A stretch of DNA of 64,000 nt from Sporosarcina obsidiansis (GTDB lineage: Bacteria; Bacillota; Bacilli; Bacillales_A; Planococcaceae). The stretch covers positions 1 through 64,000 of the forward strand of contig NZ_WHVW01000013.1 of assembly GCF_009651005.1 (NCBI RefSeq). Reading direction: 5' to 3'. Below the pieces are notes generated by a model that had not been told where the DNA came from, made no database searches, and was given only the letters and a program-made list of their open reading frames with translations. The position numbers and the translations under genes were made by a program. Shown in pieces: positions 56,535-63,548 of this stretch (positions within the stretch are counted from its first letter, which is position 1; each line of letters starts with the position of its first letter).

Positions 56535-56846
56535 AGACATTAAGTCTTTACTTCAGACTGTAGACAAAAGCAAAGTAAGTGGGAAGAATACCGTTGATCT
56601 ACATTCCAGGCGGACGCGTTCCGCGGGCATGGCTTCAGCCTCCTCGTCGCTACGCTCCTGCGGGGTCTTCAGCTCATGCTATTCCCGCAGGAGTCGCCGC
56701 CTTCCACTACGATCAACTAGCGTATTTCATTGATTTTAGTAAGTAGCTTATCTATCTTAAAAAAAAACAGAAAGCCTACATTTTTTGAATAAGATTAGTT
56801 TGTCTACAAGCTGAAGTAAAGACATTAAGTCTTTACTTTATTTTTA
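56521..56846. repeat. 326-bp element bounded by ~48-bp inverted repeats
   Basis: Left arm 56521-56568 and right arm 56799-56846 are inverted copies with only a few mismatches: both contain TAAAAATAAAGTAAAGAC and CTTTACTTCAG and end inward in GTAGACAAA. Each arm itself contains a hairpin, GTAAAGACATTAAGTCTTTAC or its complement. The interior holds copy 2 of a dispersed repeat. No reading frame lies inside. It resembles a small non-autonomous mobile element; no clear target-site duplication was identified. Confidence 0.78.
56589..56727 (+). repeat. Dispersed repeat, copy 2
   Basis: Starts TACCGTTGATCTACATTCCA and ends GATCAACTAGCGTATT. It matches 36056-36158 in inverted orientation but has an additional hairpin CTCCTGCGGG (56655-56664) / CCCGCAGGAG (56684-56693). 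GC-rich compared with its surroundings. Confidence 0.85.
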
Positions 56847-56855
56847 CTTTCTCCT

Positions 56856-59198
56856 TCAATCTTCAGCAGATACAGCAACTAGATCAACCACTGGTGGTGG
56901 GATATACATATCATATTCTTTTATGAGTTCTTCAAAATCATTTAAAAAACGCGCATCCTTGGGCATCCCAACTTCTATATACCTTGAAGCAGCTTCTTTA
57001 TTATTATCATTCTCAAGATAATATTTCGCTAACTCTAAATGATACTTTTGTTCTAGCTCCGATGCAAATTTCCCATTGTTATATTTCTTATCCATTTCTA
57101 TCGATTTCTCATACCATTCTTTCCCTTTTTCAAAATCCTTTTCTCTCTTCAAATACCAGTAACCTTTTGTTGCATAGATAACCGAAAGTTCAGAATTGAG
57201 TTTAATACAATTATTTAAAATTTCCTCAACATGTTCAACACCACTGCCATTTTCATCAATAATGTTATAACACTGATTATTGATTCGCATTAACACTTCA
57301 TAAAGGATGTTTTCAGATTTCCCGGCATTTAAGAATTCTTGCAGTTCTGATGTGCTAATTAAAATAAAATATTTAAACATTCCAACACGCGAATTTAGTG
57401 TCTCCACCATGGAGTGTAGTATTTCATGGGGCTCATCTAAAATTATGAAGCCAAAATTTAACCTAGAATAATTATCTTCAATAATTTTCATTGCTTGCTC
57501 TGCTTCAAGTTGAAAACTTAACCAAAAATGTACATCGATTTCTATATTAAGAAGATTTATAAGCCTTTCCTCTTCTCCTAGCATTATTTCAAATGCTCGA
57601 ACCAACTCAGATTCAAGTTGTATCCTCCTCTTTAATAATTCAAACTCTAAATTATTCATACCTTTAATACTGATATAAGAAGTTGTTTCATTTAAAAAAA
57701 GTGGATTAGTGCCAACTAGATTAGTGTCTAATCTTTCTCCGTGGTAATCTAAGTAACTCTCGGATAGTGTTGTGAAAAAATCCTGGAAACTGTCTTTTAA
57801 ATCTTTTTCTGAATGTGAATTAAAAAGCTCACTATTGTTTTCGAACCAAAACACCCATCTTCCTTCACTGCTCAGGTTTACATAAAGATATATCGAAAAG
57901 TCTTTATTAGAAATCTCGTAAATAAAACAATCTTTCTGATTGGTAATATGTGGTGTGAAATTTAATGCGGATAATATTTTTTCATAATTAAATTTAGAAT
58001 CTAAATGAATTACTGACATGAATAAGGAAACTTTCTTTTCTCTATCCTCATTAATTAAATTCTTGGGAAAGTCATAATCAATACTATATAATGGACATAA
58101 GATTGTTTCCTTCTTTTCTTCTTCCTTTATAGTTTGATTATAAGGGGCGCTCTCTTTCGATATACTTTTAGTTTCATTTAAATTAATTAAATCGATCAAA
58201 CTTTTTATGGTATGAACCAATTTAGACATTTCCTTGACCGAGGTTTTTACATCAAAGTCAAATTCGTAATCAGCAGTTTGTCTTAACCAATAAAGTCTTA
58301 ATGTGATAATAAAAAATAGCCATACATTTTTACGCTCGCTATCTTCAAGTGATTTAATTAAAGAATAAGCAATGGCCTGTTTTACGTTATTTTCATGGTT
58401 TCTACCCAATTTACCCAACTCGGTGTATATTTCTCTGTAACTGTCCAGTGAACTTCCTTTATATTCTATTCCAAACAGGTTGTTAGATATAAAATTTACG
58501 TTTGGATTCAGAAACAATTCACAATCCCATTCGCTATTCCAAGTATACATAAGCAGCATAAAAGGATCTATTTTAGACTTTGTGGTTTTACTAGCACTGG
58601 AATTATGTGATAAATAATTTATTAGTTCATTAGGATCTTCAATTTCTTTTATATCTTCTACCTTAAATGTTTCCGTGAACTTTCTGAACATATTACTAGT
58701 ATAATGCTCAATTTCGTCAAATATTATTTCATGATCTTCTATCGATATAACATTATTGAAGAAACTATATAGTAGCGAGTTTGTATACTTATGTAATGAG
58801 TAATATAGCATGCTAGCGCAGCCACGGAGATCGTTTTTCAACATTGAAGCAATGGAGGATGTTAAATTTTGTTCAGATGTTATCCGATAAACATCGTCCT
58901 TTCTTGCTACGTGTTTGAAGATTCGTTTTCTAATATCTTCAATCTCCGATTCTTCTTTAAGTTGTGGAAAAAAAGAGATAGCTGTGGTAGAAATTTCAAT
59001 CGTCTTCCGTTCAACATTATTAATAATCTTTAATTTAAAGGAATGGCCAAACAAATTTTTTTGAAAATCTATTCTCTCATTCCCTTCTATGAAAAACTCA
59101 TTTTCTAATTGTTTAAATATAACCTCAGTAATTGATTTTCCAAAATAAAACTTAGTTGCAAGGTTTTCGTTGAATGGAATGAGAGTATTATTTAGCAT
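56856..59198 (-). CDS. Unknown 780-residue protein in the prophage cargo region
   Basis: Not recognised. The product has no signal peptide or clear membrane helix. The first ~240 residues are mixed helix and strand, with an N-terminal MLNNTLIPFNENLATKFYFG. A charged, low-complexity Glu/Lys stretch lies at about 355-365. A middle domain (about 375-470) contains FMSVIHLDSKF and WVFWFENNSELF. The C-terminal ~110 residues have TPR-like helices (YATKGYWYLKREKDFEKGKE, YHLELAKYYLENDNNKEAA). It ends in a hydrophobic tail, PPPVVDLVAVSAED. ATG 59198 follows GGAGG; the frame opens at 59246. Base composition is very AT-rich. Its position between endolysin and the prophage end is where accessory genes such as phage-exclusion genes occur. 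No nuclease or NTPase motif was found by eye. Confidence 0.7.
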   Translation of the reverse strand: MLNNTLIPFNENLATKFYFGKSITEVIFKQLENEFFIEGNERIDFQKNLFGHSFKLKIINNVERKTIEISTTAISFFPQLKEESEIEDIRKRIFKHVARKDDVYRITSEQNLTSSIASMLKNDLRGCASMLYYSLHKYTNSLLYSFFNNVISIEDHEIIFDEIEHYTSNMFRKFTETFKVEDIKEIEDPNELINYLSHNSSASKTTKSKIDPFMLLMYTWNSEWDCELFLNPNVNFISNNLFGIEYKGSSLDSYREIYTELGKLGRNHENNVKQAIAYSLIKSLEDSERKNVWLFFIITLRLYWLRQTADYEFDFDVKTSVKEMSKLVHTIKSLIDLINLNETKSISKESAPYNQTIKEEEKKETILCPLYSIDYDFPKNLINEDREKKVSLFMSVIHLDSKFNYEKILSALNFTPHITNQKDCFIYEISNKDFSIYLYVNLSSEGRWVFWFENNSELFNSHSEKDLKDSFQDFFTTLSESYLDYHGERLDTNLVGTNPLFLNETTSYISIKGMNNLEFELLKRRIQLESELVRAFEIMLGEEERLINLLNIEIDVHFWLSFQLEAEQAMKIIEDNYSRLNFGFIILDEPHEILHSMVETLNSRVGMFKYFILISTSELQEFLNAGKSENILYEVLMRINNQCYNIIDENGSGVEHVEEILNNCIKLNSELSVIYATKGYWYLKREKDFEKGKEWYEKSIEMDKKYNNGKFASELEQKYHLELAKYYLENDNNKEAASRYIEVGMPKDARFLNDFEELIKEYDMYIPPPVVDLVAVSAED

Positions 59199-59288
59199 TT
59201 TAACCTCCATAATATTTATTATCACTAATTTTACCATGTATTTCATATATTATAGCATAATTTTCACTCCCTAATTACTAAAAATAAC

Positions 59289-59317
59289 AGCACCCCATAC
59301 AACTTGACAGGGTGCTT
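59289..59317. terminator. Hairpin between endolysin and cargo gene
   Basis: Arms AGCACCC and GGGTGCT, followed by TTTTCC on the plus strand and by GTTATTTTT on the minus strand. Confidence 0.5.
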
Positions 59318-59350
59318 TTCCACGACTGCTCATCCGGTCGTTATAGACAA

Positions 59351-59392
59351 ATAAAAAAAGCGACTCCGTCCGATAATGGATAGAGTCGCTTT
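59351..59392 (-). terminator. Terminator of the lysis operon
   Basis: Arms AAAGCGACTC and GAGTCGCTTT, with a T run on the leftward reading, past the endolysin stop. Confidence 0.85.
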
Positions 59393-59460
59393 AACTATGA
59401 TATGGCCATTTTACAAAACGCGTTGTATCAACGTTTTCATTATGGCCATATGCTTCTTAT

Positions 59461-60282
59461 TTATTTCTTTTCGCGAATCATGCCTAGCAATCCGAGCGCC
59501 GCTTTATCGCCAGGAGTTGCTTTTTCGTTTGTTTCCCACGACTTGCTAAAGCCTTGAGCTACACCTTGCTTCACAGCAATGTCCTGTTGACCTTTAGATT
59601 CCATAAACTTCACGAATTCATTTTTTAATGTCGGACTTGAAAATTCAACCCACACACGATTCGCCTCCTCTTTTTTATCTACTGCAGCTACCGTCTGTGT
59701 AGCCGCCGCTTTAATATGTGCATACGTACCACGGCCTGCGTAGCCGTCCACAGTAAGACCGTTACGCTTTTGATACAACGCTACTGCAGTAATTGTGCTT
59801 TCTCCATAATAACCATCAGCAACCACGTCATATCCTAAATCTTTTAACCAACCCTGAAATTCCTTAGTCACCGGATCCACAAAATGCAGAACCGGATCTA
59901 ACTTATCAGCAAAGTTTCCTGTCCATCGGCCTTTAGAGATTTCAAAGTGCAGATGGATGCCAGTGCTGTTGCCGGTGGTGCCTTTAACGCCTATCTTCTC
60001 ACCCTGCTTTACAGATTGACCATTACGCACATCTATTTTAGATAAGTGACTGTAATTCGTTTCCTGGCCATTAGGATGAGTAATGATAATATAGTTGCCT
60101 GCAGATTTGGTATGTCCAGTGACGCGCACTTTACCTGCCGCAGCGGCCATAATTGTATTGTCATCGGCGTTTGAAATATCGATACCTTGATGTGGACGAA
60201 TCATACCAAGTACAGGGTTTTTCCGGGCATTACTGAAGAATGATGTGATAAAACCATGAGCAGGTTTTTTGTAGTAAGACAT
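59461..60282 (-). CDS. Phage endolysin: M23 peptidase with peptidoglycan-binding domain
   Basis: A 273-residue protein. An M23 (LytM-type) zinc endopeptidase domain (about 8-130) has His31 and Asp35 (RPHQGIDIS) and His110/His112 (GIHLHFE). It is followed by a PG_binding_1 domain (about 140-200: FQGWLKDLGYDVVADGYYGE) and a C-terminal part of unknown role. It cleaves peptide cross-links at the end of the lytic cycle. No signal peptide, so it depends on the holin encoded 1 base upstream. ATG 60282 follows AAGGAGGG. Confidence 0.93.
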   Translation of the reverse strand: MSYYKKPAHGFITSFFSNARKNPVLGMIRPHQGIDISNADDNTIMAAAAGKVRVTGHTKSAGNYIIITHPNGQETNYSHLSKIDVRNGQSVKQGEKIGVKGTTGNSTGIHLHFEISKGRWTGNFADKLDPVLHFVDPVTKEFQGWLKDLGYDVVADGYYGESTITAVALYQKRNGLTVDGYAGRGTYAHIKAAATQTVAAVDKKEEANRVWVEFSSPTLKNEFVKFMESKGQQDIAVKQGVAQGFSKSWETNEKATPGDKAALGLLGMIREKK

Positions 60283-60283
60283 A

Positions 60284-60550
60284 TTATTTACCCTCCTTAC
60301 TTTCGCCATCCTGGTTATCCATCAACTCAAACAATCCAGTAGCAGCCAGTCCAGCCAATCCACCGGACCATAATCGCAATACAATATCTAAATCTGTAAA
60401 CGGAGCAGCTACTACCCCAACAAAAAGGCCCACCGTAAATGCGATGAGCGATACTAGATTATTTTTAATGTTAACAGTCTTTTTTACCAACTGGACTAAT
60501 GCCAAAATGATTGGCGCCAGCACCGTTGCAAAGATTAATACTTCTGTCAT
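60284..60550 (-). CDS. Phage holin, A118-like
   Basis: An 88-residue membrane protein with two to three helices and a charged C-terminus, LFATVLAPIILALVQLVKKT-like at the start, resembling the A118 holin group (Phage_holin_5_2). It opens the membrane to let the endolysin out. It is flanked by the XhlA-like gene (3-base gap) and endolysin, a complete lysis cassette. Confidence 0.85.
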   Translation of the reverse strand: MTEVLIFATVLAPIILALVQLVKKTVNIKNNLVSLIAFTVGLFVGVVAAPFTDLDIVLRLWSGGLAGLAATGLFELMDNQDGESKEGK

Positions 60551-60553
60551 GAT

Positions 60554-60877
60554 TTATCCCCCTATCCATTTTTGTAGTGATTCGATCAGCAAAAACAAAA
60601 TACCCCCACCGCCGAATAAAGCAATGAGGATATCTTTTCGTTGCTTGTTATTGTCCTTTTTGATACCGAGTGTGTGATGAAGCAACGTACCCATCAGCTC
60701 TTTTTGTTCTGCTTGATGTTCATTGATCAACTTTTTTTGCTCGGTATTTTGATCGTACAGCATACTTTCAATCTTGCTCTGGGAAGTCTGCACAACCGTG
60801 ATTTCTTTCTTAACCTCGCCATAACTCTTTTCTAGTTCAAGGATCCGTTTCTCATGATCTTGTACAATGCTTTCCAT
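60554..60877 (-). CDS. XhlA/BhlA-like lysis accessory protein
   Basis: A 107-residue protein with a long N-terminal coiled coil (HEKRILELEKSYGEVKKEIT ... NEHQAEQKELMG), a basic stretch and a C-terminal membrane helix (about 85-103), the arrangement of XhlA-type proteins that act with holins. ATG 60877 follows GTGGAGGAAA. It is 3 bases upstream of the holin gene. Confidence 0.8.
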   Translation of the reverse strand: MESIVQDHEKRILELEKSYGEVKKEITVVQTSQSKIESMLYDQNTEQKKLINEHQAEQKELMGTLLHHTLGIKKDNNKQRKDILIALFGGGGILFLLIESLQKWIGG

Positions 60878-60947
60878 GGTTTTTTCCTCCACTTCTTGCT
60901 GTGTCATATCTCACCCCACCACACTTTTCTCTTTATAAATGGATACA

Positions 60948-60974
60948 AAAAAGAACGCCCGGGTGGACGTTCTG
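60948..60974 (-). terminator. Terminator of cargo gene A
   Basis: Arms AGAACG (60953-60958) and CGTTCT (60969-60974) with a GGGCG..GTCCA loop and a leftward T run. It is near-identical in form to the terminator at 61687-61716. Confidence 0.75.
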
Positions 60975-60992
60975 AATCCGCTCGTATTAAAA

Positions 60993-61571
60993 TCAGCCTA
61001 ATTTTTTTAATTCTTCTTCCAATTTCAACTTCATTCGCTCTAAAGTCTCCCTTAAGTTTTGAACTTCGTCTTTATCTTTCCCTGCATTTTCATTATACTT
61101 ATCAATTAAATCATAAGTCTTTGCCAAACATTTAAGAATATCAATATCTAATAATAATAGGGAGTCGGACTTCATTTGTCTCCACATTAAAATATCTAAA
61201 ATGTTTTCTTTTCCCAAAAACACATTTTTTTCTCTACTTTCTGACCAAGGGAAATTATCTAGCTTTTTTATCAACTTTAAATTCTCCGAGATTTCTTCTT
61301 TCATTAACAAAATCAACTTTTTTAATTCAGTCTTCTGCTCTTTTTCAGAATCTTTCTTTCGAGAATTTAAAGTCATAATCACACCAACTAATGTTAATAA
61401 ACCACCTATCGTAGAACCGATATAACTCCCAAAAAAACCTATCCATGAATTGGTTTCGCCATTAGTGATAGTAGTTCCCCAACTCAGAAACAATAAGTTA
61501 ACCAAAACAGGAATTAATAAAAACCCAAAGACCCCAATTATAATAAATTCAATTTTTAATAAGTGCTTCAC
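60993..61571 (-). CDS. Unknown two-helix membrane protein (cargo gene A)
   Basis: A 192-residue protein with two N-terminal membrane helices (about 8-30 and 44-67) joined by TNGETNSWIGFFGSYIGSTI and a C-terminal charged coiled coil (about 70-190). It resembles small accessory membrane proteins inserted in phage lysis regions, which are often superinfection-exclusion or immunity factors; no function is established. It has its own terminator and lies just behind a remnant junction (61601-61680). Confidence 0.7.
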   Translation of the reverse strand: MKHLLKIEFIIIGVFGFLLIPVLVNLLFLSWGTTITNGETNSWIGFFGSYIGSTIGGLLTLVGVIMTLNSRKKDSEKEQKTELKKLILLMKEEISENLKLIKKLDNFPWSESREKNVFLGKENILDILMWRQMKSDSLLLLDIDILKCLAKTYDLIDKYNENAGKDKDEVQNLRETLERMKLKLEEELKKLG

Positions 61572-61600
61572 AAATGGCTCCCTCCCCTTTCATTCGTGTT

Positions 61601-61680
61601 TCGACAAAAGAGGAGAGGAACCCTTCTATTTACCTAAGACTTTTTCTCCACCTCAACCTCTGCAGCTAAATACTCCACAA
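61601..61680 (-). repeat. Junction remnant 1 (copy of a small tail-module gene's 3' end)
   Basis: On the minus strand it encodes VEYLAAEVEVEKKS and a stop, matching VAEYLSAEVEKEK at the end of the intact gene at 63226-63360. After the stop, TAGGTAAATAGAAGG and a terminal TTTGTCGA are shared with 62451-62510. It starts about 30 bases before the cargo gene A start codon. Confidence 0.75.
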
Positions 61681-61686
61681 ACAGAA

Positions 61687-61716
61687 ACAAAAAGAACGCC
61701 CGTATTTGGACGTTCA
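61687..61716 (-). terminator. Terminator of cargo gene B
   Basis: Arms GAACG (61694-61698) and CGTTC (61711-61715) with a GGGCG..GTCCA loop and a leftward T run; a sibling of the terminator at 60948. Confidence 0.7.
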
Positions 61717-61750
61717 ACTTTTAATTTACTCTTCAATCATAATCATGAAA

Positions 61751-62422
61751 CTATCTTCTGATATACATAAATTCTTCAGTTTCAGGAAATTTTTTAAAGT
61801 TAATGCCATTATAACCAACACTGCATGGGCCGCTGACATTTGTAATAACTGCATTTTTACCGAGAATATTTTCTTTCGATACATAATCAAATACGACCCT
61901 ACAGTCTTTATGATTATAGTAGCCAGAACCATTCTTTAAGGAGGCCTTTCCTTTTAATTCATTTTCATAGTATACATAATCTCCATAACCTTTCGGATCT
62001 TCTCTCCAGTATTCGGTTAATATGAATTGAAAAGAACTGTTAGTTACATTTTTAATAGTAAGTTCAGTTCCCCCACCTGTTCCGGATCCGATGTATTCAT
62101 AATTTCCTGCCCATTTCTTCGCACTGTTACTACTGGAGCTGAATTTTAAATACTTAGTAGAAACATAAGCTTTCTTTTTCTTATATTGGATCTGAGTCCA
62201 ACCATCTTTTGTTTTTGAATACACAGTAACTTTATTGCCTTTTTTTAATGTACCAACTTTTTTAGATGAGGTACTAGGCTTTTCTCTTACATTCAAAATG
62301 TCCGTAGTTACAGTAGCACTCTCCGTTTTCCCAGCTGCTATCACTTCAAAATCATAAACCAAAAATACACATAAAAATAAGGTCATTACTAAATACCATC
62401 TAAACAGTATTCTCAGAATCAT
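61751..62422 (-). CDS. Secreted SH3b-domain protein (cargo gene B)
   Basis: A 223-residue exported protein: signal peptide (about 1-30), a bacterial SH3 domain (about 38-90: TDILNVREKPSTSSKKVGTL, GWTQIQYKKKKAYVSTKYL) and a C-terminal beta domain of unknown type (YEYIGSGTGGGTELTIKNV; two cysteines that could form a disulphide). The SH3 domain probably binds wall peptide. In a prophage, this suggests a lysogenic surface protein. ATG 62422 follows AAGGGGGG. It lies behind junction remnant 2 and has its own terminator. Confidence 0.8.
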   Translation of the reverse strand: MILRILFRWYLVMTLFLCVFLVYDFEVIAAGKTESATVTTDILNVREKPSTSSKKVGTLKKGNKVTVYSKTKDGWTQIQYKKKKAYVSTKYLKFSSSSNSAKKWAGNYEYIGSGTGGGTELTIKNVTNSSFQFILTEYWREDPKGYGDYVYYENELKGKASLKNGSGYYNHKDCRVVFDYVSKENILGKNAVITNVSGPCSVGYNGINFKKFPETEEFMYIRR

Positions 62423-62450
62423 TATATTCACCCCCCTTGCCATCCAATAT

Positions 62451-62510
62451 TCGACAGAGAGGGATTGTTATCCTTCTATTAACCTACGACTATTTCCCTT
62501 CTCTTTCGAC
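62451..62510 (-). repeat. Junction remnant 2
   Basis: On the minus strand it encodes KVEREGK and a stop, a shorter version of the EVEKEK ending of the 63226-63360 gene. After the stop, TAGGTTAATAGAAGG and TGTCGA match junction remnant 1. It ends 28 bases before cargo gene B. Confidence 0.65.
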
Positions 62511-62582
62511 TTTGTTGATTAATCCCTCTACTCAACTTCCCATTTCTATGTGAGAATGAACTTAGAAAGCGAGATGATCAAT

Positions 62583-63182
62583 ATGGATGAAAAACTTACT
62601 AGTAGAGAAAAATGGGACATTACTATACAAACAGGTTTGCAATTAGTTCCGTATGTCGGTGGAGCTTTAGCTACTTCCTATTTTTCTGTAAAACAAGAAA
62701 AGCGATTCAAACGACTAGAAACTTTTTATAAAGAATTGTCCGAACAGATCTCAGGTACAGAATCACACCTACCCTCTGCCGATGTTCATGACAAAGAAAG
62801 CCTAATAGCTCTAATAGAACGGATAAATGATGAAATTGAAAGAGAATCTTCAACTAAGAAAAGAGAGTACTTCAAAAACTTTTTTATTAACATACTTCGA
62901 AAGCCAACACTTGATAGCAATTACGATGAAAGAAGAATTTTTCTCGATGCCTTAGCAAATTTAACCGTCCTAGAATTTGAGGTTCTCTTAGTCTATTCAG
63001 AATACAAGCAGACAGATACAGAAGACGTTACAGAGAAAGCAAGAATTGCACAGGCCTCAGGTAGATTAGAAATGTATGGATTCTTAGAAGGTAGTTATAT
63101 GTCATTCCTCGGTGGTACAACAGTAAAAACACTTACTATCACACAGTTAGGTATTAACTTCATTAACTATTGTAAAGAATAG
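62583..63182 (+). CDS. Unknown protein transcribed against the late operon (cargo gene C)
   Basis: A 199-residue soluble or membrane-associated protein. It has an N-terminal helix SREKWDITIQTGLQLVPYVG with a glycine-rich GGALATSYF segment, a charged helical centre (ETFYKELSEQISGTE; IERINDEIERESSTKKREYF) and a C-terminal winged-helix-like end (ARIAQASGRLEMYGFLEG; KTLTITQLGINFINYC). It may start at 62577 or 62583; the ribosome site is weak. Opposite orientation and its own terminator suggest expression from the lysogen. Function unknown; defence or exclusion is a guess from position. Confidence 0.65.
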   Translation: MDEKLTSREKWDITIQTGLQLVPYVGGALATSYFSVKQEKRFKRLETFYKELSEQISGTESHLPSADVHDKESLIALIERINDEIERESSTKKREYFKNFFINILRKPTLDSNYDERRIFLDALANLTVLEFEVLLVYSEYKQTDTEDVTEKARIAQASGRLEMYGFLEGSYMSFLGGTTVKTLTITQLGINFINYCKE

Positions 63183-63206
63183 AGCCCTGAATTTTTAGGG
63201 CTTTAT
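63183..63206 (+). terminator. Terminator of cargo gene C
   Basis: Arms AGCCCT and AGGGCT, followed by TTTATC, directly after the stop codon. Confidence 0.75.
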
Positions 63207-63225
63207 CTATACTCTCGGTAACTTC

Positions 63226-63360
63226 TTACTTCTCTTTCTCCACCTCAGCCGACAAATACTCCGCAACCGGCACTTGATACTGCTTCGGCAAACTCTCAAT
63301 CTCACGTACGCCTGCCTTAACAAGCAACCCGTACACTGGCACCATGTATTGATAAACCAT
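63226..63360 (-). CDS. Small tail-module protein (CD1375-like)
   Basis: A 44-residue protein, MVYQYMVPVYGLLVKAGVRE, ending VAEYLSAEVEKEK, resembling the small CD1375-type proteins found after tail-fibre genes in Firmicute phages. Function unknown. TAATG overlap with the upstream gene. Remnants of its 3' end recur at 61601 and 62451. Confidence 0.65.
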   Translation of the reverse strand: MVYQYMVPVYGLLVKAGVREIESLPKQYQVPVAEYLSAEVEKEK

Positions 63361-63548
63361 TATTCAGCACCCCCTTTCAATCGCTCAATTTCTTCTTGTT
63401 GCATAACCACTTGCTCTTGCAGCCCAGCCACAGCTTCGTACAAAATGAGCATCGCAGGATCCATCTGTACAGTCATTTCCGGAAATGCCGGTTCTAGCGG
63501 TCCTAACGATCCATCCGGAAGTCTACGTCTCACCAAAGGTACACTCAT
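63360..63548 (-). CDS. Small phage protein, 62 residues
   Basis: A proline-rich start (VRRRLPDGSLGPLEPAFPE) is followed by a coiled-coil helix (AVAGLQEQVVMQQEEIERL). It is coupled by ATGA overlap to the tail-fibre-like gene and by TAATG to the CD1375-like gene. Such proteins lie at the end of phage tail modules; function unknown. Confidence 0.65.
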   Translation of the reverse strand: MSVPLVRRRLPDGSLGPLEPAFPEMTVQMDPAMLILYEAVAGLQEQVVMQQEEIERLKGGAE

